A DNA stretch of 64,000 nucleotides from Cupriavidus necator N-1. Its GTDB lineage: Bacteria; Pseudomonadota; Gammaproteobacteria; Burkholderiales; Burkholderiaceae. The notes under the pieces were generated by a model that saw only the letters and a program-made list of their open reading frames with translations, was not told where the DNA came from and made no database searches. Each line of letters begins with the position of its first letter. Positions within the stretch are counted from its first letter, which is position 1. The position numbers and the translations under genes are program-made. Below, piece by piece: positions 51,147-63,532 of this stretch. The stretch covers positions 3,162,001 to 3,226,000 of the forward strand of contig NC_015726.1 of the NCBI RefSeq assembly GCF_000219215.1, in the 5' to 3' direction.

Positions 51147-51177
51147 GCTCCCCTCTCCCGCTTGCGGGAGAGGGAGC
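51147..51177. repeat. GC-rich palindromic repeat, copy 3
   Basis: GCTCCCCTCTCCCGC, a TT loop and GCGGGAGAGGGAGC form a near-perfect hairpin 20 nt after the panD stop, between panD and pntAB. It is related in sequence to copies at 5522, 24774 and 58157. It may stabilise the upstream mRNA or attenuate read-through into pntAB. Confidence 0.75.
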
Positions 51178-51281
51178 GCGCCGTCAGTCAGAGCCACTGG
51201 CCCTTGGCACGCCGTAATGCAGCAAAGAAAAAACACAGTAAAACGCCGCATCCCGGATTCAAAGCAACGGAGGAGAAGTCG

Positions 51282-51623
51282 ATGGAGATGGTGAACCACA
51301 CGGTGATCAACCTGATCATCTTCGTGCTGGCGATCTACGTGGGTTACCACGTGGTCTGGACGGTTACGCCAGCCCTGCATACACCCCTGATGGCGGTGAC
51401 CAACGCGATCTCGGCGATCATCATCGTCGGCGCCATGCTCGCCGCGGGCCTGACCGAAGGCGGGGTCGGGCGCGTGATGGGCACGCTGGCAGTGGCACTG
51501 GCCGCGGTCAATGTGTTCGGCGGCTTCCTGGTCACCCAGCGCATGCTGGAGATGTTCAAGAAGAAGGAACCGAAGGCCAAGGCGCCTGAGGCCAAGCCGG
51601 CGCTGGCCAGGGAGGGCGCGTGA
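51282..51623 (+). CDS. pntAB: NAD(P) transhydrogenase subunit alpha part 2 (PntAB)
   Basis: This 113-residue membrane subunit has three hydrophobic helices ([52 protein letters not shown]) and a Lys/Ala/Pro-rich cytoplasmic tail. It contributes to the proton channel with PntB. An AGGAG site precedes ATG 51282. Its stop overlaps the pntB ATG by 1 nt. Confidence 0.95.
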   Translation: MEMVNHTVINLIIFVLAIYVGYHVVWTVTPALHTPLMAVTNAISAIIIVGAMLAAGLTEGGVGRVMGTLAVALAAVNVFGGFLVTQRMLEMFKKKEPKAKAPEAKPALAREGA

Positions 51624-53095
51624 TGACCGGTCTTGTCAGCATGAACCTCGTCACCCTGCTCTACCTGGTGGCCTCAGTCTGCTTTATCCAGGCGCTCAAG
51701 GGCCTGTCGCACCCGGCCTCGGCGCGCAAGGGCAATGCCTTCGGCATGATCGGCATGGCCATTGCCGTGGTGACCACGCTGGTCCTGATCATCAAGCTGA
51801 AGAATGAATTCCTCGCGGCGGGCACGGCCCAGTCGTCGGTGGGCACGGGCCTGGCGCTGATCTTCGCCGCGCTCGTGGTCGGCGGCGGCATCGGTGCCTA
51901 CGTGGCGAAGAAAGTGCAGATGACCAAGATGCCCGAGCTGGTCGCGGCGATGCACTCGCTGATCGGCCTGGCCGCGGTGTTCATCGCGGTGGCGGCAGTG
52001 GCCGAGCCGGCGGCGTTCGGCATCAGCCCGGCAGGCTCGCACCTGATCCCGCTGGGCAACCGCATCGAGCTCTTCATCGGCTGCTTCGTCGGCGCGATTA
52101 CGTTCTCGGGCTCGGTGATCGCCTTCGGCAAGCTGGCCGGGCGCTACAAGTTCCGCCTGTTCCAGGGCGCGCCGGTGGTGTTCGCCGGCCAGCACTGGCT
52201 GAACCTGCTGCTGGCGGTGGCAATGGTGGGCTTCGGCGTCATCTTCTTCCTGTCGCAGGACTGGCTGCCGTTCCTGATCATGCTGGCGATCGCCTTCGTG
52301 CTGGGCGTGCTGATCATCATCCCGATCGGCGGCGCCGACATGCCGGTGGTGGTGTCGATGCTGAACTCGTACTCGGGCTGGGCAGCGGCGGGCATCGGCT
52401 TCTCGCTGAACAACCCGATGCTGATCATCGCTGGCTCGCTGGTGGGCTCCTCCGGTGCGATCCTGTCGTACATCATGTGCCGGGCGATGAACCGGTCGTT
52501 CTTCAACGTGCTGCTGGGCGGTTTCGGCGGCGCGACGGCGGCGGCGGCGACGGGCGATCAGCAGCAGCGCCCGGTCAAGTCGGGTTCCGCCGACGATGCC
52601 GCGTTCCTGATGGGCAATGCGGAGACGGTCATCATCGTGCCGGGCTATGGCCTGGCCGTGGCGCGCGCCCAACACGCGCTCAAGGAACTGACCGAGAAGC
52701 TGGCGGAAAAGGGCGTGACCGTGAAGTACGCGATCCACCCGGTGGCGGGCCGCATGCCGGGCCATATGAACGTGCTGCTGGCCGAGGCCGAGGTGCCGTA
52801 CGACCAGGTCTTCGAGATGGAAGACATCAACAGCGAGTTCGGCCAGGCCGACGTGGTGCTGGTGCTGGGCGCCAACGACGTGGTCAACCCGGCTGCCAAG
52901 AACGACCCCCAGTCGCCGATTGCCGGCATGCCGATCCTGGAGGCCTACAAGGCCAAGACCATCATCGTCAATAAGCGCTCCATGGCCGCCGGCTACGCCG
53001 GGCTGGACAACGAGCTGTTCTACATGGACAAGACCATGATGGTGTTCGGCGACGCCAAGAAGGTGGTCGAAGACATGTTCAAGGCGGTCGACTAA
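51623..53095 (+). CDS. pntB: NAD(P) transhydrogenase subunit beta (PntB)
   Basis: This 490-residue subunit has about nine membrane helices in the first 290 residues and a C-terminal NADP(H)-binding domain. Conserved segments are GAITFSGSVIAFGKLAG, IGGADMPVVVSMLNSYSGWA, and in the NADP domain IVPGYGLAVARAQHALKEL, IHPVAGRMPGHMNVLLAEA and VVLVLGANDVVNPAA. The ATG at 51623 overlaps the pntAB stop; GTG 51620 is an alternative. Confidence 0.96.
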   Translation: MTGLVSMNLVTLLYLVASVCFIQALKGLSHPASARKGNAFGMIGMAIAVVTTLVLIIKLKNEFLAAGTAQSSVGTGLALIFAALVVGGGIGAYVAKKVQMTKMPELVAAMHSLIGLAAVFIAVAAVAEPAAFGISPAGSHLIPLGNRIELFIGCFVGAITFSGSVIAFGKLAGRYKFRLFQGAPVVFAGQHWLNLLLAVAMVGFGVIFFLSQDWLPFLIMLAIAFVLGVLIIIPIGGADMPVVVSMLNSYSGWAAAGIGFSLNNPMLIIAGSLVGSSGAILSYIMCRAMNRSFFNVLLGGFGGATAAAATGDQQQRPVKSGSADDAAFLMGNAETVIIVPGYGLAVARAQHALKELTEKLAEKGVTVKYAIHPVAGRMPGHMNVLLAEAEVPYDQVFEMEDINSEFGQADVVLVLGANDVVNPAAKNDPQSPIAGMPILEAYKAKTIIVNKRSMAAGYAGLDNELFYMDKTMMVFGDAKKVVEDMFKAVD

Positions 53096-53318
53096 GGCCG
53101 TCCGCGCGCCGCGCGCAGGCCCGGGCCATCCCGGCCCTGCCGCGGGCGCTTCTCCCGCCCGGCGCCCGCCGGGCTCCTCCTGCCGCCGGCCCTGGCTGCA
53201 AGGCCTGTCTTGCAAGGCAGCCGTGGCGCGCTATACTGGCCTGCGAATGCGCACACCGGCTTGCCGCTTGCGCCACGCCTGTGCCTAACCACTGCGCCGA
53301 ACCCCTGCCCGCCGCTCC

Positions 53319-54365
53319 ATGACCTTCAACCCGCACGACAGGAACCTGTCGGTCTTCCATCACCCGGTCCTGACCGTCCTGGTCGATGACAGCAAGTCGT
53401 TCATCGACAGCCTGGCGTTCCAGATGGATGCCTCGCGCGCGGTGATCACCTTCACCGATCCGCGTGAAGCGCTGCAATGGATCCGCGAGGCCTATGCCAC
53501 CCGCTTCCCGGGCTTCCTGCCGGTGCGCGTGACGCACGACGACCTGACCTTCCTGACCGAGCGGCGCACCGTGCAGCTCGACATCGACCGCATCTACCGC
53601 CAGATACACGACTTCAAGCGCTTCCTGCAGCCGGGCGTGGTGGTGGTCGACTATTCGATGCCGCAGATGGACGGGCTGGAATTCTGCCAGGCGCTGCAGG
53701 ACCTGCCCTGCAAGACCATCCTGCTGACCGGCACCGCCGACGAGAGCATCGCCGTGCAAGGCTTCAACCACGGGCTGATCGACCGCTACGTGAAGAAGCA
53801 TGAAAGCAATATGGTCGAGCGGCTGGACCAGGAAATCGAGGCCATGCAGCAGGCGTACTTCGCCACGCTGTCGCGCACGCTGCGCGAGCTGCTGACGCGG
53901 CATTCGTTCTCATTCCTGTCCGATCCGGCCATCACCGAGCGCGTGCGCCAGCTCATCGCGCGCTATGGCTTTGTCGAGTACTACCTGTACCCCAACCCGG
54001 CCGGCATCCTGCTGCTGACCGCGCAGGGCCACGCCACGCTGATGGTGATCGAGACCCGCGCCGGGCTGATGAGCCAGGTGGAGTCGGCCGAAGCCTACGA
54101 CGCCCCCGCGGCACTGATCGAAGGCCTGCGCGAAGGCCGGCTGGTGCCGTTCTTCTGGCCCGGCAACGGCATGTACACGCCGGCGTGCGTGGACTGGGAA
54201 CAATACTGCCTGCCGGCAGAGCGCTGCGAAGGCAATGAAGAATTCATCTATGCGCTGTTCGACCTGCCGCGCCACCTGCTGCAGGAGCCGGTGGTCAGCC
54301 TGCAGGGCTTCCTGGCGGACTTCAGCCGCAATCCGGATGCACTGACGGGGCGCAAGCGCCCCTGA
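53319..54365 (+). CDS. Atypical response regulator with an insertion in the receiver domain
   Basis: This 348-residue protein begins with a receiver fold: the acidic pair in LTVLVDDSKSF (about 18-28), phospho-acceptor Asp111 in VVVVDYSMPQMDGLEF, Thr in ILLTGTADES and Lys in YVKKHES. The acceptor is about 50 residues later than usual because residues about 58-105 (YATRFPGFLPVRVTHDDLTF onward) are inserted between helix 2 and strand 3. The C-terminal half (about 185-340) has no DNA-binding or enzymatic motif I recognise. It is a lone gene with no kinase partner. Its signalling role is unknown. Confidence 0.82.
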   Translation: MTFNPHDRNLSVFHHPVLTVLVDDSKSFIDSLAFQMDASRAVITFTDPREALQWIREAYATRFPGFLPVRVTHDDLTFLTERRTVQLDIDRIYRQIHDFKRFLQPGVVVVDYSMPQMDGLEFCQALQDLPCKTILLTGTADESIAVQGFNHGLIDRYVKKHESNMVERLDQEIEAMQQAYFATLSRTLRELLTRHSFSFLSDPAITERVRQLIARYGFVEYYLYPNPAGILLLTAQGHATLMVIETRAGLMSQVESAEAYDAPAALIEGLREGRLVPFFWPGNGMYTPACVDWEQYCLPAERCEGNEEFIYALFDLPRHLLQEPVVSLQGFLADFSRNPDALTGRKRP

Positions 54366-54392
54366 CCCCGCCGCCCGGCGCCGCGGGCGCCG

Positions 54393-55646
54393 TCAGTCCG
54401 CCTGCGGCACCCGGTTGGCGCCGCGCACCATGTCGAAGCGGAACAGCCGGCATTCGATATTGCCGTTGTAGAGCGGCGTGCGGCGCGACTCCTTGAGCCG
54501 CAGCCGGCGCGGGAAACCCATGTCGCCGGTAAACACCCACGCCTGCCAGCCCGCGAAATGCTGCTTGAGCGTGGTGGCAAAGGCACTGGCGAACTGGTTG
54601 GCGGCGGCCTCCTCCACCTCGTCGCGCGGCATCTCTTCCTCTGGCAGGCGGCGCTGGCCACGCACCGCGATGCGCTCGCCGTACGGGGGATTCATCAACA
54701 GCAAACCCGGCTCTTCAAAAGGCGGCTGCACGAAGCGCGCGTCCACCTGCTTGGTGCGCGCCTCGCCCGGCAGGCCGGCACGCTCCCAGTTGGCGCGCGT
54801 GATGGCCAGCATGTCAGTGGAGATGTCCGAACCCACCACCTGCAGTTCATCGGCCGAGGCCAGCATGCGGACGCGCTGCGCGTCCGACTTGAGCTTCTGC
54901 CAGGCCTTGGTGTCCATGCCCTTGAGCCATTCGAAGGCAAAGCTGCGGCTGCCGCCCGGCGCGATGCCCAGCGCCACCTGCGCGGCCTCGATCAGGAAGG
55001 TGCCGCTGCCGCACATCGGGTCGTAGAAAGGCCGGAAGGTCTGGCCCGGCACCCAGCCCGCCAGGCGCAGGATGCCGGCGGCCAGGTTTTCCTTCAGCGG
55101 CGCCTCGCCCTTCTCGGTGCGCCAGCCGCGCTTGAACAGCGGCTCGCCGGTGGTGTCGAGGTACAGCGTGCAGTCATGCTCGGTTAGATGGGCATAAATG
55201 CGCACATCCGGGCTGGCGGTATCGACGCTCGGGCGCGCGCCCACGCGCTCGCGCAGGGCATCGCAGACCCCGTCCTTGACGCGCAGCGCGGTGAAATTCA
55301 GGCTGCGCAGCGGCGACTTGTGCGACGTGATGTCCACACGCAGCGATTCATCGGGCGAAAACCACTGCTCCCAGCGCACGCCGCGCGCCAGCGTATAGAT
55401 GTCGTCCTCATGCCGGTAGCCGCGCGCCGCCACGCGCATCAGCACCCGGCTGGCAATGCGCGAATGCAGGTTGACCGCATAGGCGGCGGCCATCTCGCCC
55501 GAGAAATTGACGCCGCCCGGCACTTCCTGGTGCACCGTGAACGGCGCCAGCGCGGCCATGCCCGGCATCGCGGCGATCTCGCGCAGTTCTTCGGCGAGCG
55601 CGCTCTCCAGGCCGCGCGGGCAAGGGGCAAAGAAGGCTTGGGTCAT
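54393..55646 (-). CDS. THUMP-domain class I SAM-dependent RNA methyltransferase (RlmL N-terminal/YpsC type)
   Basis: This is a 417-residue predicted 23S rRNA guanine-N2-type methyltransferase. The N-terminal THUMP domain (about 1-160) starts MTQAFFAPCPRGLESALAEE. The catalytic part has YDPMCGSGTFLIEAAQVALG (motif I, about 213-232), VVGSDISTDMLAITRANWER and the catalytic LLMNPPYGERI (about 311-321). It corresponds to the RlmL half only, without the RlmK fusion. The ATG at 55646 is preferred over the frame start at 55664. Confidence 0.92.
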   Translation of the reverse strand: MTQAFFAPCPRGLESALAEELREIAAMPGMAALAPFTVHQEVPGGVNFSGEMAAAYAVNLHSRIASRVLMRVAARGYRHEDDIYTLARGVRWEQWFSPDESLRVDITSHKSPLRSLNFTALRVKDGVCDALRERVGARPSVDTASPDVRIYAHLTEHDCTLYLDTTGEPLFKRGWRTEKGEAPLKENLAAGILRLAGWVPGQTFRPFYDPMCGSGTFLIEAAQVALGIAPGGSRSFAFEWLKGMDTKAWQKLKSDAQRVRMLASADELQVVGSDISTDMLAITRANWERAGLPGEARTKQVDARFVQPPFEEPGLLLMNPPYGERIAVRGQRRLPEEEMPRDEVEEAAANQFASAFATTLKQHFAGWQAWVFTGDMGFPRRLRLKESRRTPLYNGNIECRLFRFDMVRGANRVPQAD

Positions 55647-55666
55647 GTGTTGGGTATCCTGCAAAC

Positions 55667-55689
55667 AAAAACGTCCGCCGTAGCGGACG
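55667..55689 (-). terminator. Rho-independent terminator of the proA-hemJ-dsbA strand run
   Basis: On the minus strand CGTCCGC, a TACG loop and GCGGACG are followed by five Ts, about 22 nt past the DsbA-family stop and just upstream of the THUMP methyltransferase gene. Confidence 0.82.
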
Positions 55690-55710
55690 GGGATCTATCC
55701 GAAGCTTAGC

Positions 55711-56316
55711 TCAAGCCGCCGCCAGGGCGCGCTCGAGGAAATCCAGCCGGTCCTGGCCCCAGAAGGGCTGGCCGTCATGGACGTACCACGGCGCGCCGAA
55801 TACGCCGGCCGAAATCGCGTCCTGGGTGTTCTGCGCATAGGCCGCCTGCACCGACTGCGCCTCGCTGGCCTTGAGCAGGCTGGCGCCGTCCAAGCCGGCC
55901 TCGTCGGCGATCTGCGCCAGCGTGGCGGCATCGGCGATATTGCGCTGCTGCGCCCAGACTGCCGCGCCAATGGCGCCGGTCAGCTGCATCGCGCGGGCGG
56001 TGCCGTGCGCCAGCTGCGCGGCGATGATCAGCTTGCTGGCCGCGTCGCCCGATACCGGGAAGAACGTCGGCTGCGGATGCAGCGGCAGGTCCAGGAATTC
56101 GCTCCAGCGCGCCAGCTCCACCAGGCGGTAGGCCTGGCGCTGGGGCGGGCGCTGCGACAGCGGCAGCCCGCCGGAGACGGAAAACACCTTACCCAGGTCG
56201 CACGGCTTCAGGTTCACCTGCGCGCCATGGCGTTCGGCGATGGCGGCAAAGCGCGCATGGCCCAGGTAGACGAACGGCGACTGCGGCGTCAGGTAATAGT
56301 CAACCAGCTTGCTCAT
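55711..56316 (-). CDS. DsbA family / 2-hydroxychromene-2-carboxylate isomerase-like protein
   Basis: This 201-residue cytosolic thioredoxin-fold protein resembles HCCA isomerase (kappa GST). It starts MSKLVDYYLTPQSPFVYLGH, with SPFVYLG in place of the DsbA CxxC, and ends GVFGAPWYVHDGQPFWGQDR, which includes the cis-Pro motif. It presumably uses glutathione rather than disulfide chemistry. No naphthalene-degradation genes are nearby, so the substrate is unknown. Confidence 0.88.
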   Translation of the reverse strand: MSKLVDYYLTPQSPFVYLGHARFAAIAERHGAQVNLKPCDLGKVFSVSGGLPLSQRPPQRQAYRLVELARWSEFLDLPLHPQPTFFPVSGDAASKLIIAAQLAHGTARAMQLTGAIGAAVWAQQRNIADAATLAQIADEAGLDGASLLKASEAQSVQAAYAQNTQDAISAGVFGAPWYVHDGQPFWGQDRLDFLERALAAA

Positions 56317-56361
56317 TTCGGTTCCGCAACAGGATTGGCAACAACAGACCGGGCGCCAGGC

Positions 56362-56784
56362 TCAGAACGGCTTGACGACCACCAGGATCACCACCGCCAG
56401 CAGCACCAGCACCGGCAGCTCATTGAACCAGCGATAAAACTTGTGCGAGCGCGTATTGCGCCCCGCCTCGAACTTGCGCAGCAGCACGCCGCAGCCGTGG
56501 TGGTAGCCGATCAGCACCAGCACCAGCGCCAGCTTGGCATGCATCCAGCCCTGCCCCGCGCCGCGGCCGATGCCGTAGCCCAGGTACAGCCACAGCCCGA
56601 ACACCACCGCCGGCACCGCCAGCATGGTCATGAAGCGAAACAGCTTGCGCGCCATCAGCAACAGGCGCTGTGTGCTGGCGGCGTCGGTTTCCATGGCCAG
56701 GTTGACGAAGATGCGCGGCAGGTAGAACAGGCCGGCGAACCACGAGACCACGAAGACAATATGCAGCGCTTTGACCCAGAGCAT
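56362..56784 (-). CDS. hemJ: HemJ-type protoporphyrinogen IX oxidase (UPF0093/CopD family)
   Basis: This is a 140-residue four-helix inner-membrane protein. Helix 1 WVKALHIVFVVSWFAGLFYLP carries the conserved His (about residue 8) and arginine follows in PRIFV. The QGWMHAKLALVLVLIGYHH segment carries the conserved Lys and His. HemJ oxidises protoporphyrinogen IX in bacteria lacking HemG and HemY. It lies 45 nt upstream of the DsbA-family gene and 50 nt after proA. Confidence 0.9.
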   Translation of the reverse strand: MLWVKALHIVFVVSWFAGLFYLPRIFVNLAMETDAASTQRLLLMARKLFRFMTMLAVPAVVFGLWLYLGYGIGRGAGQGWMHAKLALVLVLIGYHHGCGVLLRKFEAGRNTRSHKFYRWFNELPVLVLLAVVILVVVKPF

Positions 56785-56834
56785 CGGCAGAGAGACGTTC
56801 GAGAACGATTGTTATTGTTGTTGGCGCGCGAGCG

Positions 56835-58115
56835 TCAGGTGCGGATCTCGCCGTGCCCGAATACCACGTACTTCAGCGACGTCAGCCCTTCCAGCCCGAC
56901 CGGGCCGCGTGCATGCAGCTTGTCGTTGGAGATGCCGATTTCCGCGCCCAGGCCGTACTCGAAGCCATCGGCAAAGCGCGTCGAGGCATTGATCATCACG
57001 CTGGCCGAATCGACCTCGCGGATAAAGCGCATGCCCGCCGAGTAGTTCTCGGTGATGATCGAATCGGTATGGTGCGAGCCGTATTCGTTGATATGGGCGA
57101 CGGCCTCGTCCAGTCCGGCCACGGTCTTGATGGCGAGGATCGGGGCCAGGTATTCCAGGCGCCAGTCTTCCTCCGCGGCATCGACCAGGCCGGTGAAGCC
57201 CGCCGCTTCCAGCGTGGCGCGGGTGGCCGGGCACACGCGCAGTTCGACGCCCTTCTCCTGGTAGATGCGGCACAGCGGCGGCAGCGCGGCGGCGGCGATG
57301 TCCTGCGACACCAGCAGCGTCTCCATGGTGTTGCACGGCGCATAGCGCTGCGTCTTGGCGTTGTCGCAGACGCGCACGGCCTTGTCCAGGTCGGCAGCGG
57401 CGTCGATATAGACGTGGCAGATGCCGTCCAGGTGCTTGATCATCGGCACGCGCGCTTCTTCCATCAGCCGCGCGATCAGGCTCTTGCCGCCGCGCGGCAC
57501 GATCACGTCGACGTATTCGGTCATCGTGATCAGCCGGCCCACGGCAGCGCGGTCAGTAGTCTCGATCACCTGCACCGCCTCGGACGGCAGCCCGGCCGCG
57601 GACAGGCCCTCGGCCACCAGCGCCGCCAGCGCGGTGTTGGATTCGATTGCTTCGGAACCGCCGCGCAGGATGGTGGCGTTGCCCGACTTCAGGCACAGCG
57701 CCGCGGCGTCGATGGTCACGTTCGGGCGCGACTCGTAGATGATGCCGATCACGCCCAGCGGCACGCGCATCTGGCCGACCTGGATGCCGGTCGGGCGGAA
57801 CTTCATGTTCGAGATCTCGCCGATCGGGTCGGCCAGGGCGGCGATCTGCTCCAGGCCCGCGGCCATGGTGGCGATGGCCTTGTCCGACAGCGTCAGGCGA
57901 TCGATAAAGGCGGCGTCCTGGCCGTTGGCGCGGGCGCGTTCAACGTCACGCGCGTTGACCGCCTTGAGCTTGTCGGCATCGCGGCGGATGGCAGCGGCGA
58001 TGGTCAGCAGCGCGCGGTTCTTGTCGGCCGTGGAGGCACGCGCCATGGCGCGCGACGCGGCGCGGGCCTGGCGGCCGACGCGGTCCATGTATTGGTTGAG
58101 GTCGAGCTCGTTCAT
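56835..58115 (-). CDS. proA: Gamma-glutamyl phosphate reductase
   Basis: ProA is the second enzyme of proline synthesis, reducing gamma-glutamyl phosphate with NADPH to the semialdehyde. The 426 residues show [39 protein letters not shown], the catalytic Cys in [17 protein letters not shown] (about 284) and [16 protein letters not shown]. The ATG at 58115 gives the normal N-terminus ([18 protein letters not shown]). It is downstream of holA on the same strand. proC is at 23.9 kb. Confidence 0.97.
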   Translation of the reverse strand: MNELDLNQYMDRVGRQARAASRAMARASTADKNRALLTIAAAIRRDADKLKAVNARDVERARANGQDAAFIDRLTLSDKAIATMAAGLEQIAALADPIGEISNMKFRPTGIQVGQMRVPLGVIGIIYESRPNVTIDAAALCLKSGNATILRGGSEAIESNTALAALVAEGLSAAGLPSEAVQVIETTDRAAVGRLITMTEYVDVIVPRGGKSLIARLMEEARVPMIKHLDGICHVYIDAAADLDKAVRVCDNAKTQRYAPCNTMETLLVSQDIAAAALPPLCRIYQEKGVELRVCPATRATLEAAGFTGLVDAAEEDWRLEYLAPILAIKTVAGLDEAVAHINEYGSHHTDSIITENYSAGMRFIREVDSASVMINASTRFADGFEYGLGAEIGISNDKLHARGPVGLEGLTSLKYVVFGHGEIRT

Positions 58116-58156
58116 GTCAGTGGCCCTGGGGTGGTGGCCGTCAGTGTGTTTTCCGT

Positions 58157-58187
58157 CCCCCCGCCGCACGCGGCGGGGGAAGCAAAC
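58157..58187. repeat. GC-rich palindromic repeat, copy 4 (divergent)
   Basis: CCCCGCCGC (58159-58167), an AC loop and GCGGCGGGG (58170-58178) form a hairpin. The right side carries the AGCAAAC flank shared with copies at 5522 and 24774. It lies in the 88-nt holA-proA spacer. The arms differ from the other copies, so family membership rests on the flank, size and position. Confidence 0.55.
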
Positions 58188-58203
58188 CTGTGGAGTTGCG
58201 CGT

Positions 58204-59262
58204 TCAGCGCGCGATCATCAGGGCAAGCTGCTGCAGCCCGTCCCATGGTTCCGCCGGCAGCGGGCTGCCGCCCGGTGGCGGCAGGTCCGACAGGCCCTTG
58301 ACCTGGCGGTCCAGCCGCGCCGCCAGCGCCAGCGCCGCGTCCAGCCTTGGCTGCGCCAGGCGCTGCGCGGCCTGCGGCACCAGCCGCTCGCGCGGGCCCC
58401 AGACGCGCAGCTCGCGCATCAGCACGCCCGCCGGCTTGCCGGCCGCCAGCCCTTGCCGGACCTTGGATAATACGCGAATTTCCTCGGTCAGCGCCCACAG
58501 CACCAGCACTGTGGCCTCGCCCTCGCCGCGCAGCCCTTCGAGCATGCGCACCAGCCGCGGCACGTCGCCAGAAAGCATCGATTCAGACAGCTTGAAGACG
58601 TCGTAGCGGGCCACGTTCAGTACCGCATCGTGCACCTGGTCGAAGGTGAGTTCGCCGGGCGGGTACAACAGCCCCAGCTTCTGGATTTCCTGGTGCGCCG
58701 CCAGCAGGTTGCCCTCGACCTTGTCGGCGATAAACTGCAGCGAACGCCGGCCAGGCTCGCCGCCCTCGACGCGCTGCTGCTGCAGCGATAGCCGCTCGCC
58801 GACCCAGGCCGGCAGCCGGGTGCGGTCCACGGAGTCGACCTTGATCGACACGCCGGCGCCTTCCAGCGCCTGGAACCAGGCCGACTTGGACGCGGCAAAA
58901 TCCAGCCGCGGCAGCGTCACCAGCAGCACCACGTCGGGCGACGGCTGGGCGGCCACGGCGCGCAGCGCCTCGCCGCCGTCCTTGCCGGGCTTGCCCGACG
59001 GGATGCGGAGTTCAACGATCTTGCGGTCGCCGAATAGCGACATCGACTGCTGCGCCTCGACCAGCTGGCCCCAGTGGAAGCCGCGCTCGGCCACCAGCAC
59101 GTCGCGCTCGGAGAAGCCGGCTTCGCGCGCCGCGGCGCGCAGGCGGTCGACGGCCTCCAGCACCAGCAGGTGTTCGTCGCCGTGCACCACGTACAGCGGC
59201 GCCAGGCCCTTGGCCTTCGCCTGCCGCAGGTGTGCGTCGAGCCCGTCGAGCTTGAGCTGCAT
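58204..59262 (-). CDS. holA: DNA polymerase III subunit delta
   Basis: HolA is the delta subunit of the clamp loader, which opens the beta clamp. The 352-residue product starts [20 protein letters not shown], with [22 protein letters not shown] and a helical C-terminal collar domain ([20 protein letters not shown]). It lies 7 nt after lptE and upstream of proA. leuS-lptE-holA is conserved across many proteobacteria. Confidence 0.94.
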   Translation of the reverse strand: MQLKLDGLDAHLRQAKAKGLAPLYVVHGDEHLLVLEAVDRLRAAAREAGFSERDVLVAERGFHWGQLVEAQQSMSLFGDRKIVELRIPSGKPGKDGGEALRAVAAQPSPDVVLLVTLPRLDFAASKSAWFQALEGAGVSIKVDSVDRTRLPAWVGERLSLQQQRVEGGEPGRRSLQFIADKVEGNLLAAHQEIQKLGLLYPPGELTFDQVHDAVLNVARYDVFKLSESMLSGDVPRLVRMLEGLRGEGEATVLVLWALTEEIRVLSKVRQGLAAGKPAGVLMRELRVWGPRERLVPQAAQRLAQPRLDAALALAARLDRQVKGLSDLPPPGGSPLPAEPWDGLQQLALMIAR

Positions 59263-59269
59263 GCCGTGA

Positions 59270-59785
59270 TCAGATGGCCTTGACGGCGGCCAGCCGGCGC
59301 ATCAGCTGCTGCACGATATCGCGTTGCATGTCGCGGTACAGCTGCTGCTCTTCGTAGTCCTTGGCCAGCGTGTTGGCTTCGTTGTAGGTCAGGTCGCGCG
59401 TCAGCACCAGCTGCGACGGCGGGATCAGTTCCTTGCCGGCGGCGTCGCGCAGGCGGAAGGTGAAGCGCTGTGTCAGGCGGTATTCGCGCACCACGCCGGT
59501 GGTGGTGATCGACAAGATCGACTTGGTGCGGGTGTCCTGCAGCACGTCCAGCAGCGCGTCGGCCTCCTTCTGGTCGACCACCACCTGGGTGTCGGAGCCG
59601 CCGTGGATGGCGCGGCGCAGGTCCGCGCCCATCAGCGAATTGGCCGGAATCCCGATATAGAGCCGCTTGAAGGCGAAATCCGAGTTGCCGCGCATGTGGA
59701 AGCCGCAGCCGGCCAGCAGGCCTGTTGCCGGCACTGCCAGCATTGCCGCGAGCACCTTGCGGCGCCCCATGTTCAGTCGCTTCAT
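59270..59785 (-). CDS. lptE: LPS-assembly lipoprotein LptE
   Basis: This 171-residue outer-membrane lipoprotein plugs the LptD barrel in LPS export. A signal peptide with lipobox LLAGC places the lipidated Cys at about residue 27, followed by GFHMRG, the LptE hallmark after the lipid anchor. ITTTGVVREYRLTQRFTFRL is also typical. The ATG at 59785 gives MKRLNMGRRKVLAAML. It lies 34 nt after leuS and 7 nt before holA. Confidence 0.94.
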   Translation of the reverse strand: MKRLNMGRRKVLAAMLAVPATGLLAGCGFHMRGNSDFAFKRLYIGIPANSLMGADLRRAIHGGSDTQVVVDQKEADALLDVLQDTRTKSILSITTTGVVREYRLTQRFTFRLRDAAGKELIPPSQLVLTRDLTYNEANTLAKDYEEQQLYRDMQRDIVQQLMRRLAAVKAI

Positions 59786-59819
59786 TCTTGGCGATTCCTT
59801 GTCAGGTTCCGAGACCAGC

Positions 59820-62573
<2,754 letters not shown>

Positions 62574-62623
62574 TTATAACCGTGGCGGCAGGCCAGTTTC
62601 GGCCCTGCGCGCCCCGCCGCGCC

Positions 62624-63532
<909 letters not shown>

